Shown piece after piece: positions 33,833 to 43,792 of a stretch of DNA of 64,000 nt. The notes under the pieces are model-generated. The model was given only the letters and a program-made list of their open reading frames with translations. It was not told the origin of the DNA and ran no database searches. The first letter of the stretch is position 1, and each line of letters opens with the position of its first letter. Made by a program: the position numbers and the translations under genes. The DNA comes from Aotearoamyces nothofagi (taxonomy: Eukaryota; Ascomycota; Leotiomycetes; Leotiales; Tympanidaceae). The DNA is taken from assembly GCA_015345905.1 (NCBI GenBank), contig JADDTR010000013.1, forward strand, positions 377,411 to 441,410, given 5' to 3'.

Positions 33833-35102
33833 ATGCTGATCTCACTGACTGTCGGCAAGGTTGACGCTGGTGTTGCGGTGCTGCTGACTCAAGACAAAAG
33901 ACTGGTAAGCAATGATTGAGCGCAGATACCCCTTTCAATGTAGCAAACAGCGGGCATGAGGAGCTAACCACTCAATCCTCGCGCAGATAGAATTCCCCTC
34001 CATCCTCCTACCGCCCAATATCTCCTCTGGCAGCATTGTTGATATCACCGTATCACGCAATCTTGCCTCCGAAGCCAAATCTCAGTCGGCCTTTGCCGCT
34101 CTCCAAGACTCCATCTTCCAAGCATTCGGTGCTGCATCCCCTAAAGCACCACAACTGCGCTGCCGCAATGCAACGCAAACATCCGTCGTCCTGGAGTGGG
34201 ATCCTATAGATCTCGCGACTGCTGATGTAATCTCGCTCAGTCTTTACCGCAATGGACAGAAAGCCGGAAATATTCCCAGGCCAACGGTTATGCAGAGCAC
34301 TAAAATCAGCGGCTTAGCTGTTGATACAGAATATACCTTTCACTTGGTGTTGAGGACAACGGCTGGAACCTTTTCCAGTGAAAAGGTTGTAGTGAAAACG
34401 CACAAGATGACTGATCTGAGTGGCATCACTATCACCCCTGGTATCCTGCCTGCGCAGCTCAGGGATAATCTTACGAAGGCAGTTGAGAGGATTGGAGCGA
34501 AGTTGGCGGATAGTGTCAGGATTGATACTACCCACTTTGTGACTACAGAAGGTAGAGGTATTGCTTGGGAGAAGGCGGTTGAGATGAACATCCCAGTGGT
34601 ACGACCAGAATGGGTTGAGGGGTGTGAGAAAGGTGGCAGGATTGTGGGAGTGAGGCAGTACTATCTCGATGCAGATCCAAGACAACGCACGGCAGGATTG
34701 GTTCCAGAACAGCAGCAAGCACCAGCTGAGCCTCAGAGAATGAACAGTAGTCGCACAGACGCTCCACTTCCTGAGCCACCGAAGGATGAGGACGAGCAAG
34801 AAAAGCGAAATGGTGCCAATAGCCATGAAGTTGCTCCAAGTGATACCCCAGAGAAGAATGAAAAGGAAACGGATGAAGAAGATGATGGTGAGGAAGAGGA
34901 AGAGGAGGCCGAGGTGGATGAACAAAAGGTCAGAGTTGAAGACCGCGATCAGCAAAAGGTTGCTCTTCGCCCCGCTGAGGACCGTGCTGAAACCCAATCT
35001 GAGCATCAATCCGAAGTTTCAAAGACTTCTTCTGATGCAGACGAGCAGGAAGGAGACACGAAGATGCCCGGCGATGCTAGTTTCCAGGATGTTGCTCTTT
35101 GA
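33833..35102 (+). CDS. chs5: Exomer component CHS5
   Basis: A 395-residue Chs5 from exons 33833-33904 and 33987-35102 (82-nt intron, phase 0). The N-terminal segment MLISLTVGKVDAGVAVLLTQ and IEFPSILLPPNISSGSIVDI is the Chs5 hallmark that dimerises and binds ChAPs. A fibronectin type III domain follows at about residues 75-165 (QTSVVLEWDPIDLATADVIS, SGLAVDTEYTFHLVL), then a BRCT domain at about 168-255 (DLSGITITPGILPAQL, TTHFVTTEGRGIAWEKAVEM, VRPEWVEGC). The FBE module is known to bind Arf1. The tail is acidic and repetitive (DDGEEEEEEAEVDEQKV). It helps export chitin synthase and other cargo from the trans-Golgi. Confidence 0.95.
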
Positions 35103-35317
35103 GTGGATTAGGTAGAAGTGTAAAAGAATAATATAACGAATATTTAACGCCGAACGGTCATATTCCAATATCGGCTTGAACCGACGCTTTGGAAATGAAC
35201 TGTCGTTTACCACGTAAGGAAGTGCATACACCTTAGACGTTAGCGATATCAGATTCTGAGACCTGTGATAATGATTTCTTCTATGTAATAGTAATGACCA
35301 CGTATGTATGCCTCGTG

Positions 35318-36132
35318 CTACTCGTCCCCAAAAGCCCTCACCACAAACTCCAACCCCTCAATCTCAAACGTCTGACCAATCTTCCACTCCTTCTCACCTT
35401 CAAACCCCTCCTCTCCTCTTCCCACCAAGCTTGGCACACCCTCCCCACTTTCCACCACATACTTTACTTTCCATTGCCCATCCCACTCCTCCCTCCTCGC
35501 CTTAAAACCACCTTCCTCCTCTTTCATGCCCAGAAAGAACTCCCCGGTCCTTCCCAGGAACGTCTTACCGCCATCCGCGATACTCTGCGCAATCCAAGCC
35601 ACATTAGCGTTGTGCTTGACGGGGATCTTGCGCCAGACTTCTTCATAGGCGATGGTTTGACCGCCGTGGCGTAGTTCTGGCGAGATCATGCTACCGGATT
35701 CTACGGAGTCTCCATTGGGAAGAACGAAGAAGTCGCCATCGTCGGAACCGTACTCATGCAGGGAATCTATGATTCGCGTCCAACGGCATTTTACTGGAAC
35801 AGGTGAGTCACGTGATGCCCGATAAGTTTTGCGAAGTAGGCAACTCCATGATGCATATCTGTGCGCACTCGGGGATTGGCCGTGAGAAAATAGGGGGTTG
35901 GAGAGAAAGGCAGAGATGGTGATGTGGAGGAAATTCAGAGAGATGACTGACATGGACTCTCTGATACGATTTTCCTTTCACCGGCCATAGCCCATTCGAT
36001 GCTGTTGTCTTCAAGGGCAATACGCAGATCAACGAAGTACTTGCCCACATTGATGACGAGGGTGTCTGAGGTCTCCGCTGGGTTATCTGGCAGCCAGCGG
36101 AAGCTGATGCGAGTGGAGACTTTTTCGGCCAT
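35318..36132 (-). CDS. hri1: HRI1-like protein
   Basis: A 218-residue product from exons 35952-36132 and 35318-35793; the 158-nt intron is in phase 1 and the total is divisible by three. The start STRISFRWLPDNPAETSDTL followed by VGKYFVDLRIALEDNSIEWA fits the Hri1 family (two beta-barrel-like halves; yeast Hri1 interacts with the Hrr25 kinase). The second half has WTRIIDSLHEYGSDDGDF, YEEVWRKIPV and a Phe/Gly-rich end (IGQTFEIEGLEFVVRAF). Cytosolic; biochemical role poorly known. The acceptor could vary by a few bases. It converges on CHS5. Confidence 0.78.
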
Positions 36133-36573
36133 AATGAGACGTGATGCTCTAGATGCGATAAACGGAGTTTAAGGGAAGTTTTCTAACTGAACTCTAGATA
36201 TGGCCTTTGCCTTGAGCCTCGGACTTGGGCTATATATACGGCACATTTGGATGGAGAGATTAGGATAAACTAATAGGTAGGAAGATATGCTTATAACATA
36301 CGCCAAAGACCTCCGGATCTCTTAGAAATGCCATTTAGAGCCTAGTGGAATATTACGTTATAAATAGGGTAGGGGGTATTTGTGAAAGTTTAGTTGCGCT
36401 GACGATTGTCATTGTCACAGCTTTAAATGGGCGGTACGGTGGCCGCTGTGGGAGAATTGACTCTTGTTATGCGTACTGCCATAAATATGAAATGCTCATT
36501 GCCGTCATATGACCGGAAGTAATATACGGGGTGAGCCCGTTTCTATGCTTAATATCTCATGTCTATACTAAAT
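36133..36573. promoter_or_regulatory. HRI1-like upstream region with TATA box
   Basis: A minus-strand TATATATAG-type box at about 36229-36238 lies near 100 bases upstream of the HRI1-like start. The rest is AT-rich 3' flank of the P450 gene. No other feature is seen. Confidence 0.4.
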
Positions 36574-38280
36574 CTACTTCTGCACGCCCGACGAAAGTGT
36601 ATTCTCAGCATGCATAGGGTCGAAGTTTAGCAGACAGATTTGACCTTTTGGACGAGTAGAAATGATCTGGTCATCCAAAGACATATCTCCTTTCATTTCT
36701 GGGGCGACCCTTGTTCTGAAGTTCAGATACACTTCTCGTAACAACATCTTCATCTCAATTAATGCGAGACTCCATAACGTTAGATGTGATGTTCAAAATG
36801 CATTAGTGGATAGGAAGACCTACTTTTTCCCTATACAGCCACGGCCCCCGGAAGCGAAAGAGAAGAATAATCGGTTTCGCTCACGGAATCCCTTTTCCTC
36901 CAACCACCTCTCTGGCACAAAGTTATCTGGTTGTGGGAAAACTTCTTCGTCTATTCGGTTTGTAGAGAATGCCTGACAGCTGACTATTGTCCCCCCGGGC
37001 ATTTGATAACCGCTTATCACTCTGCCTTCAGAAGGTACATATCGCGGTAGGGACATTGGGATTGGCGGGAAGCAGCGCAGACCCTCTTTGATTATTGCAT
37101 CCAAGTATGGAAGGTCATCTAGAGCAGATGTAGGGTTCTGCAACAGCTCTTCGTGCAAACGTTTCTGTATACCTAAGCTCTCTGGTTGTGAGAGTTGCCA
37201 CATTAGGAAGCATAGCCCATCTCCTGTCGTGTCTATCCCAGCTGCCATGTGGTCCATACATTCAGCTGACATTTCTATGAGCTTCATTTCAGCTTCTTTG
37301 CTGCGTAGTTTCGAAATAAGAGTATTCGCGCTAGGGTTGGGCTGTTCAGTCATTCCGAGCACGTAGTCTTTGGATCGAGAGAAGTCCCTGGCAGTATATC
37401 CTACACCTAGCCAAGCTGAAATTTGGGGTAAATAGTACTGCAGAAGTCGTTCTGACAAAAATTTAGCACGGTACTCTTGGGGTGTACGAGGTTTGTTGGC
37501 ATACGTTGGAGACTATTATCGTACGAGAGCTCTTCCATCAGAAGAAGATCTTCATCGCTCTTGATAGAGTCAGTTCCACCAGGACTAAATAGGTGATGCG
37601 TAACGCAATCTAAAGCATAGCAGTGAAGAAGCACCTGTCGTTTATTAATAAAAATTGTGAAAGGAAGGCCTGGAAATACTGACATAGACATCCACACTTT
37701 TGTCTACGGAATTCATGCACTTATCTCTAACATCTCTAGCATGGGCCAGAATCCCATCTAGGATGTTCGGACGCAGAATATTCGTCATAGCATATCGGTC
37801 TGCCAATCGTCTCTTCTTCTCAGAGTGCTTAAAGTGCGATTTAGTAACGCCCCTCATAAGAAGATGGTATACAAACCTCAGCCTTATCCAGTGTTGAAAA
37901 CATCGTCCTAATTATTAAAATTAGATCAGAACACCTCTGTCTCCATAGGCAGTTGCAGACGCTCACCTATAGCTAAACTGACGGAATAGGTCGTAGAACT
38001 CGGTCTTTTCGTACCCGCTACCCCCGGAATTGTAGATTTCTTTCAGGCCTTCCAAGTTCGCAAATGACACCTCATTTGGCCCAAGGCGGACAACTGGTCC
38101 GTACTTCTGATGTAGTTTATGGATATAGAGTCGGCGATTGCCTGCAAACTCTTGGTATTTCAAATATAGGCTGCTGAAGATGGAGATACTCGGTCCAGGG
38201 ACGAGTGATAATGGAGAGCGAAGACATTTGAAGATAACAAAACATAACCAGCAGAAGGGAACGGCATATATTGCGAACAT
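36574..38280 (-). CDS. Cytochrome P450 monooxygenase
   Basis: A 480-residue P450 from six exons: 37967-38280, 37877-37907, 37684-37827, 37505-37634, 36824-37451 and 36574-36769. Introns are 49-59 nt and the frame closes exactly. An N-terminal membrane anchor (MFAIYAVPFCWLCFVIF) precedes the Pro-rich hinge LSLVPGP. The I-helix motif is AAGIDTT, the K-helix ExxR lies in IIKEGLRCFPP, the PERF region reads FVPERWLEE, and the heme loop is FSFASGGRGCIGKN with ligand Cys412. Everything needed for a working ER-bound monooxygenase is present. Substrate unknown; the sequence style fits fungal secondary-metabolism or detoxification P450s. A 31-nt exon and a split Asn codon at the heme loop explain why simple frames look broken. 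Confidence 0.93.
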
Positions 38281-38490
38281 CTTGCAGTGTACTTCTTCGC
38301 AAAACAAGACTTGGCGGAACTCAAAGCGATGAAGGAAGATTGGCCTTTCTTATCTAGGGCATGGCGAGAGGTGTTCGTCCAGGGATACCAACACGCAGCA
38401 TATACTAGAACAACGGGAGCAAAGTTCACTTCACGGCTTCAGACAAGGACGAGATTGGGCCACGAAATGCGGAGCGACATAGGAAGGGGA

Positions 38491-38540
38491 AATAATGATA
38501 ATGATGATGATAATGACAATGGTGATAATATATGAATAAT
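38491..38540. promoter_or_regulatory. GATA-rich microsatellite upstream of the P450
   Basis: A run of TGATAA/TGATGA/AATAAT words with three TGATAA sites, 211-260 bases upstream of the P450 start. TGATAA is the core of fungal GATA-factor sites, so it could serve as one, or be only a microsatellite. Confidence 0.5.
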
Positions 38541-38569
38541 AAGGAAGCCCGCAGTGGAGGCGTTCCATG

Positions 38570-39260
38570 TTAGGTGGTGTCCTGCCGAGGTGCGGCCTTA
38601 TCACTTATCATAGGTGCGTGCCGGCGGCATGGCGCTCTCGTCCTTATCGGGCCAATGGCCAGGAGATGGAGCGGTGCAGGAGCCGTGGCGGTAGCTCGAT
38701 ACATGGCCGTGGGCGAGTCACGGGGTTATAAGCGCCGTGCGTTAACGTTACCTATCTATCTTACCTAAGGTCCAGGAGGGCACGGCGAGGCAGGGAAGGG
38801 AAGGGAAGGGAGCAGAGATACGATACCTGGCCCGACATCGACTGTGCATATCAGTCTCAGCGATACTCGGCCCTGCAGACCGTAGAGGGCAGGTCGAGGA
38901 GACGAGACGAGACGAGATAAGAGCGACGAGGCATTTGATTGTCTGCAGGCCCGTACTGTAGGATGGTCGTAGGCCAGGTTGGCATCTAGATACATCTACA
39001 GCCCACGTGTGCAGTAGAGGGCGTAGCTATCTACAGGTGCTTGTATTGTACCGTCCATATGATGTAGATAGAGCACGTAGCTATCTATCTATCTGCACAT
39101 ACATCTTGCTTACAGCATTCCTTCACAACCAGGCCTATATCTATCCTCCTTTTAACCGTCTCAGGAGCACCTACTACGCCGTTCGATCTTCAATGCTACC
39201 TACAGATGTCAAGATCAGTTAACTGCCATGGTCATTGCTCTCAATGAATATATATGGCGG
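38570..39260. repeat. Low-complexity island 3
   Basis: Lies in the divergent spacer between the P450 and the Zn2Cys6 gene. GGGAAGGGAAGGG near 38795, GACGAGACGAGACGAG near 38898, a CGTACTGTAGG word at 38952, and CTATCTATCTATCTG near 39080 are the obvious repeats. No gene is seen from 38281 to 39709. Confidence 0.6.
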
Positions 39261-39709
39261 CTCGAATATTCTGTATACCCCTTCTTTCAGCCGCCGACCA
39301 CTCTCGCCTCTCACTCACCAGAACACCACGCGCCTGCCTCTAAACCGCCTTGAGGCTTGGATACATATAGCACTGCCTAACCAGCCTCTCTTGTGCGCGA
39401 TGCCTGCTCCTTGGCAATTCCTGCGAGATCCGAACCAGAGCTCGAACGCAACCACTGTGGCCGGTATAAACATCAATCCTTTCGTAGCTGCCCTGATCGA
39501 TCGATCTTCTCCGCCATGGAGTCCAATATTGGGGGCGTGAGGGGATATATCACGTGACCAATACTCTTATCGAGCGATTATCGGCGATTTTAACGCCGTT
39601 ATCTTGATATCGGCCTTCGACAACTCGACAACGTGACAACGACAACGACAAGCTATCCTTTCATGGCCTTGTGAAAGATTGCCTCGCAGTTGCTACTGCG
39701 TATGATTCA

Positions 39710-41449
39710 ATGCCGGAGGTAAAGGTCCAGCGATCCCATCATGGATGTGTTCGGTGCAAACGCCGAAGACAGAAATGCGACGAAACAAAACCCAGCTGCG
39801 GCCGATGTCATGAAGCCAGAAGCCAGTGCAGCTACGCCAAAATGCTGAAATGGGACGCGCGGACGCGTCAACCCAGGCAGAAAAAGACTTCAAAGACTTC
39901 AAAGAGAAATTTTGCTAGTGTGATTGGTTCGTACATGTCCTTCCAAAGCATCAAGCAAATTACAAGCACACGCTGACTTGGTGGCTCAGATTTCTCTAGT
40001 ACTGAGTCACCGAGAGCAACAGCACCAAGCCCAGACCCTTCGAAAGCTTCGAACTTTCCAGGGCCAAGGTCGGTTACTGTCGAGCCATCGAACTCTAAAT
40101 CGCCGACAATAACATCATCTGGGCCGGTTGTGCGCGCCTTTCCAGTCGAAATCGGCATCGATAGGGCAATCAATACCTTGTCTTGGCTGCCGTCTGCAAG
40201 TAGAGAGCTACTGCATCACTACGTGCACAAAGCATCTCATATTACTTCATGCCATAGCAATGTCCAGGAAAGAATATGCCGCCTTATCATCCCGATGGCT
40301 CTCGGGACGCCTTCTTTATTATATGCTACCATGGCCCTGTCTGCGTTGCATCGATCAACGCTGGTTAATGATATTCCAGGGAGGTTCGACCTCGATGGAC
40401 TCGTGGCCACCTTGATGGCATCAAGTCTCGAGAATCTCCGTCACGAATTATTGTCCAAGGATAGATTCTCGAAATACGCTCTTTTGACAACGATACGCAC
40501 ATTATGTGTCTGCGAAATACACTCTGGTAAAGCAGATCCAGGTTCATGGCGTGTGCATGTGGATGGCGCAAAGGCACTACTTCAGACCACAGGTGCCGTA
40601 CCCGGAGAGCAGCCTATAGATCAAAGTGGGCCTGAGTGGCTTATAAACAGCTGGTATGCATCTATTGAGTCCCTTATGGCACTCACTACTTGTCGTGGCC
40701 TGCCTCGAGGTCAGCTCGAACTATTTGGCCCTCGTGCATTAATTGGTGACCATAAATCGGATAGTCAGTACCTTGATATATATACTGGATATACGACGGA
40801 TTTAAATGTTGTCTTCAGAGAAATCGGTGCTGCTGCTTGGGAACGTCGACGGATGGATGCTAAATTACATGGATCGACATTGCTCTCGAATTCCGACCTA
40901 GAAGAAGAGGCAGACTGGCTCGAATGTTCAATTCGCTCCATGATCAATCGATCTGCCTTTAGGCCTGGCGTTGCCCAGCTTCTTTCAGCGCAGGAAGCCA
41001 TACAGTTTGAGTCTTGTAATGAGACATACCTGCACACCGCTCTTATCCATATACAGCGCCGTGTAAGGAAGCTACCCACTATGTCATCTCGGGTACAAGA
41101 TTCCGTCAAAAGAATCATTAGCTGTGCCCAGAATATCTCCCCCACAGATGGGCTATCACCTTGGGTTATGTTGACCACGCCTCTTTTTACAGCAGGTTGC
41201 GAGGCCTTAGGGAATGACCGAAAGATTGTTAGAGAATTACTACAAGGGATGTATAAACTTCTCAGAATCCGGAATATTGAGCGTTCACTAGAAATACTTG
41301 AAAAGAGCTGGAGCAAAGACCTTGGTACTACCAACAATGACTGGGAAAGTGTTCTAGGTAAGTGAATGATAATGATATATAACTATCACTCTGGGTTCAG
41401 GCTGATATCATGTATAGGCGAACATGACTGGGATTTCATTCCATATTGA
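39710..41449 (+). CDS. Zn(II)2Cys6 transcription factor
   Basis: A 535-residue regulator from exons 39710-39917, 39990-41357 and 41418-41449; the total is divisible by three. Residues 13-39 hold a canonical zinc cluster, C-x2-C-x6-C-x6-C-x2-C-x6-C (CVRCKRRRQKC then DETKPSCGRC). A basic linker and a Ser/Pro-rich stretch lead to the fungal-specific transcription factor domain 2 type region (LHHYVHKASHITSCHS, LYATMALSALH, WRVHVDGAKALLQ). The last exon adds EHDWDFIPY, a typical end for the class; without it the frame stops early at a GTAAGT donor. The first donor (GTGTGA) is weak and could lie elsewhere. It is divergent from the P450 and convergent with the dehydrogenase, so it may control them. 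Confidence 0.9.
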
Positions 41450-42366
41450 ACCCCCAACACTTCTGGGCATATACAATCTGTTTAGGTGGGTTTGAAGACA
41501 CCCATTGAACGCCAGTAGGTTAGGTTAGCCAAATAAAGCCTGCTTCCAGGCCGCGAAATGCTTGAGGGGACTTGACGCCACACATATCTATATTAATAGA
41601 CATACGATAATCACAGCGCATGCCCTGCCATTCTTATTTTGTTCAAGATAAACAGACAGGAACAAATATTATCCAGCAGACCAATTTGGTGGTCGGATAT
41701 TTTTGAAAGTCATCAATAAAGGTTGATATTGAGGTATGCCATTCCTGTCTAATTGCCCTGCCAAAAACTATATTACGTCCTTATTACATTCAAGGTGCTA
41801 ACAATTGATAGATGACATTTCTGGCATTGCTCGCCCCCGATTATCGACTTTACCGTCTACTCAAATTCTTGTTAAAACCTACCTACTTAAGAGTAGTGTG
41901 GGTAACGAAAAAAAAAACCGATCACACCCGGTTTACTTCAATCCGCCGCATCCGAACTCCATCTTGAGATTGACCCAATGGACTTTATTACTAGTTGAAT
42001 ATTTGATATGGCGGTGGCCAAACAATCTTTAAAAATGTGCAATTTTATAGTTTGACATTAGGGCCAGACACTACCTACAATTTTGTAATAATCTAGTAGC
42101 CATGACATGAAGCTTCCAGCTGGTTGATTTTGAGTTTGCAGGCTGTATTGCTAGCATTAGTGCAAGATTTGAGCAACGACAGCTGTAACTATAAGAAATG
42201 AATCGATGGAATATTCAGTTATTGCCTCGTTTGGGAGTTTGAATTGGATAACAGGTTTGGCAATGAGTTTCTCTATGATCTCAACCATTAAACTCTATGA
42301 CTATTCTACACTTTATTTTCTTTGCTAATCCGAACTATCCTTGTGATATTTCGAGAGCACTGACTG
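41450..42366. other. Convergent intergenic region
   Basis: AT-rich 917 bases between the Zn2Cys6 gene and the dehydrogenase. Short frames only; no repeat or RNA gene recognised. Confidence 0.5.
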
Positions 42367-43254
42367 TCACGGTAAGATCTCCTCACCTTTCCAATCCCAG
42401 CACCTCCCTCTTCCTTCCAATCCGATTGTCCGGGCCACCCCCACCAACTTTTCTGCCGCAAACTCCCCCGAGAAGAGTTTCTCCTTCTTGACGGTGGCCC
42501 AGAAGTATTTCGACAAGCCCGTCTTCACTGTCCCAGGATGCAGCGCGATGGCCATTGCCTTCTCGCCGCTAGAATTTTGAAGCCAGAGGTCAAACGTTTT
42601 CGTAATGCTGTTTACACCAGCTTTGGAGGCTCGGTACGAGTACCATCCACCAAGGTGATTGTCGGTAGTTGAGCCGACGCGCGCGGACATGGTAGCCCAT
42701 ACTGCATGGGGTGGGAGCCCGGTCTTATCCTCATTGCTGGACAATAGAGAGGTGTTATTTCTGGGTAAGAATTGAGAGAAGTGTTTCATTACGAGCATGG
42801 GCCCTATAGTATTTATCTTGAAGGTGTCTAGAGCATGGCGATGGTCTATTTGAGAAGGCGATTTCTCAGGATGAAGGATACCGGGTATAGTAAAGGAAAG
42901 GCGGAGATGATAGGAGGACTGTGGGAAGAGGGATTTCGCCCTTTCTGCAGCGGAAGATATGGTTGATTCGTCTGCAGCGAGCCACCGTGTTAGTCAATGA
43001 CTCTTCTATGGCCGCATGTAAGCGACGAAGAAAGCTCTCTGTATTGATGAATCTTAGATACCCGTGACATCGACTTCAAGCACTGTCAATCGATTCGGAT
43101 CAATGTCTGGAAGATCGTGCAGAATCGACTTCTTAACGCCTGGAGGATCTCTCCTTGCCGTCGCAACAACAGGAGTGTTTGTAGTCTGCAAGAGATGTCG
43201 CGTGAGAGCAAAGCCAATGCCTCGGCTGCCAGGACAGACAAAGGACCATGCCAT
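42367..43254 (-). CDS. Short-chain dehydrogenase/reductase
   Basis: A 265-residue SDR from exons 43062-43254 and 42367-42971 (90-nt intron, phase 1; frame closes). The cofactor loop is PGSRGIG at about residues 8-14, followed by TARRDPP, where the Arg pair suggests NADPH preference. Catalytic Ser lies in ATMSARVGS and the YxxxK pair is YRASK, with the structural Asn region NTIGPMLV before it. The final HPGTVKTGLSKYF is typical of the small SDRs related to C-factor and sniffer. Substrate unknown. It neighbours a P450 and a zinc-cluster regulator, which would fit a shared oxidative pathway. Confidence 0.88.
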
Positions 43255-43792
43255 GTTATGTGTTTTTCATGTAGATACCGGAATTCCGAAATAGACACTG
43301 TAGATGGCCGGTCAGATACGCGGCGCGGCCTCCGCATCAAAATGCAGATCGATTCGAGCAGTACCCAGATCTCCCGCTGCAAGCGAGTCCGGGGGTGGCT
43401 GGTGTATGCGGGCTGGCGTGGCTGGTGAGCCCTGTGCGCCTGCTCGTCCCCGGCGGTAGGGCTGAGTGGCCTGGCCTTAGGCCCGAGGGCGGATATATCT
43501 CTTTGCGGAGGTCTAACTTAACCCCATTTCGGGTACATTCCTCGGAAAAGTAGCTTGGAATATATTGCAATTGCGAGCAAGTTCTCTCCTCTCTATTGGT
43601 GGCTAGAGCTAGAATACCCATAGTTGTGGATTTTTCGTTTGTTGGGCAATACGACTGCGACATGTGGTTCGCACATAGAACCTTTCATTACTTCAAACTT
43701 ATTTTGTCACCAATTGGAATGCATCGTGGCATCATAAACTTCATTATCATCATATATCAAACGCTGCCCTCCTAGCCGATCCTTGTCTCCAA
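43255..43792. other. Dehydrogenase upstream region
   Basis: Contains a GC-rich patch (about 43380-43500) and AT-rich flanks. No gene or repeat array. Confidence 0.45.

Noticed and set aside
34314-35009. 231-aa minus-strand frame
   Set aside because: Antisense shadow of CHS5 exon 2.
36820-38307. Broken P450 pseudogene
   Set aside because: Apparent frame breaks are six small exons; splicing gives a complete 480-residue enzyme with all motifs.
36574-43254. Full secondary-metabolite gene cluster
   Set aside because: No polyketide synthase, peptide synthetase, terpene synthase, prenyltransferase or transporter is present; only a weak three-gene association remains.
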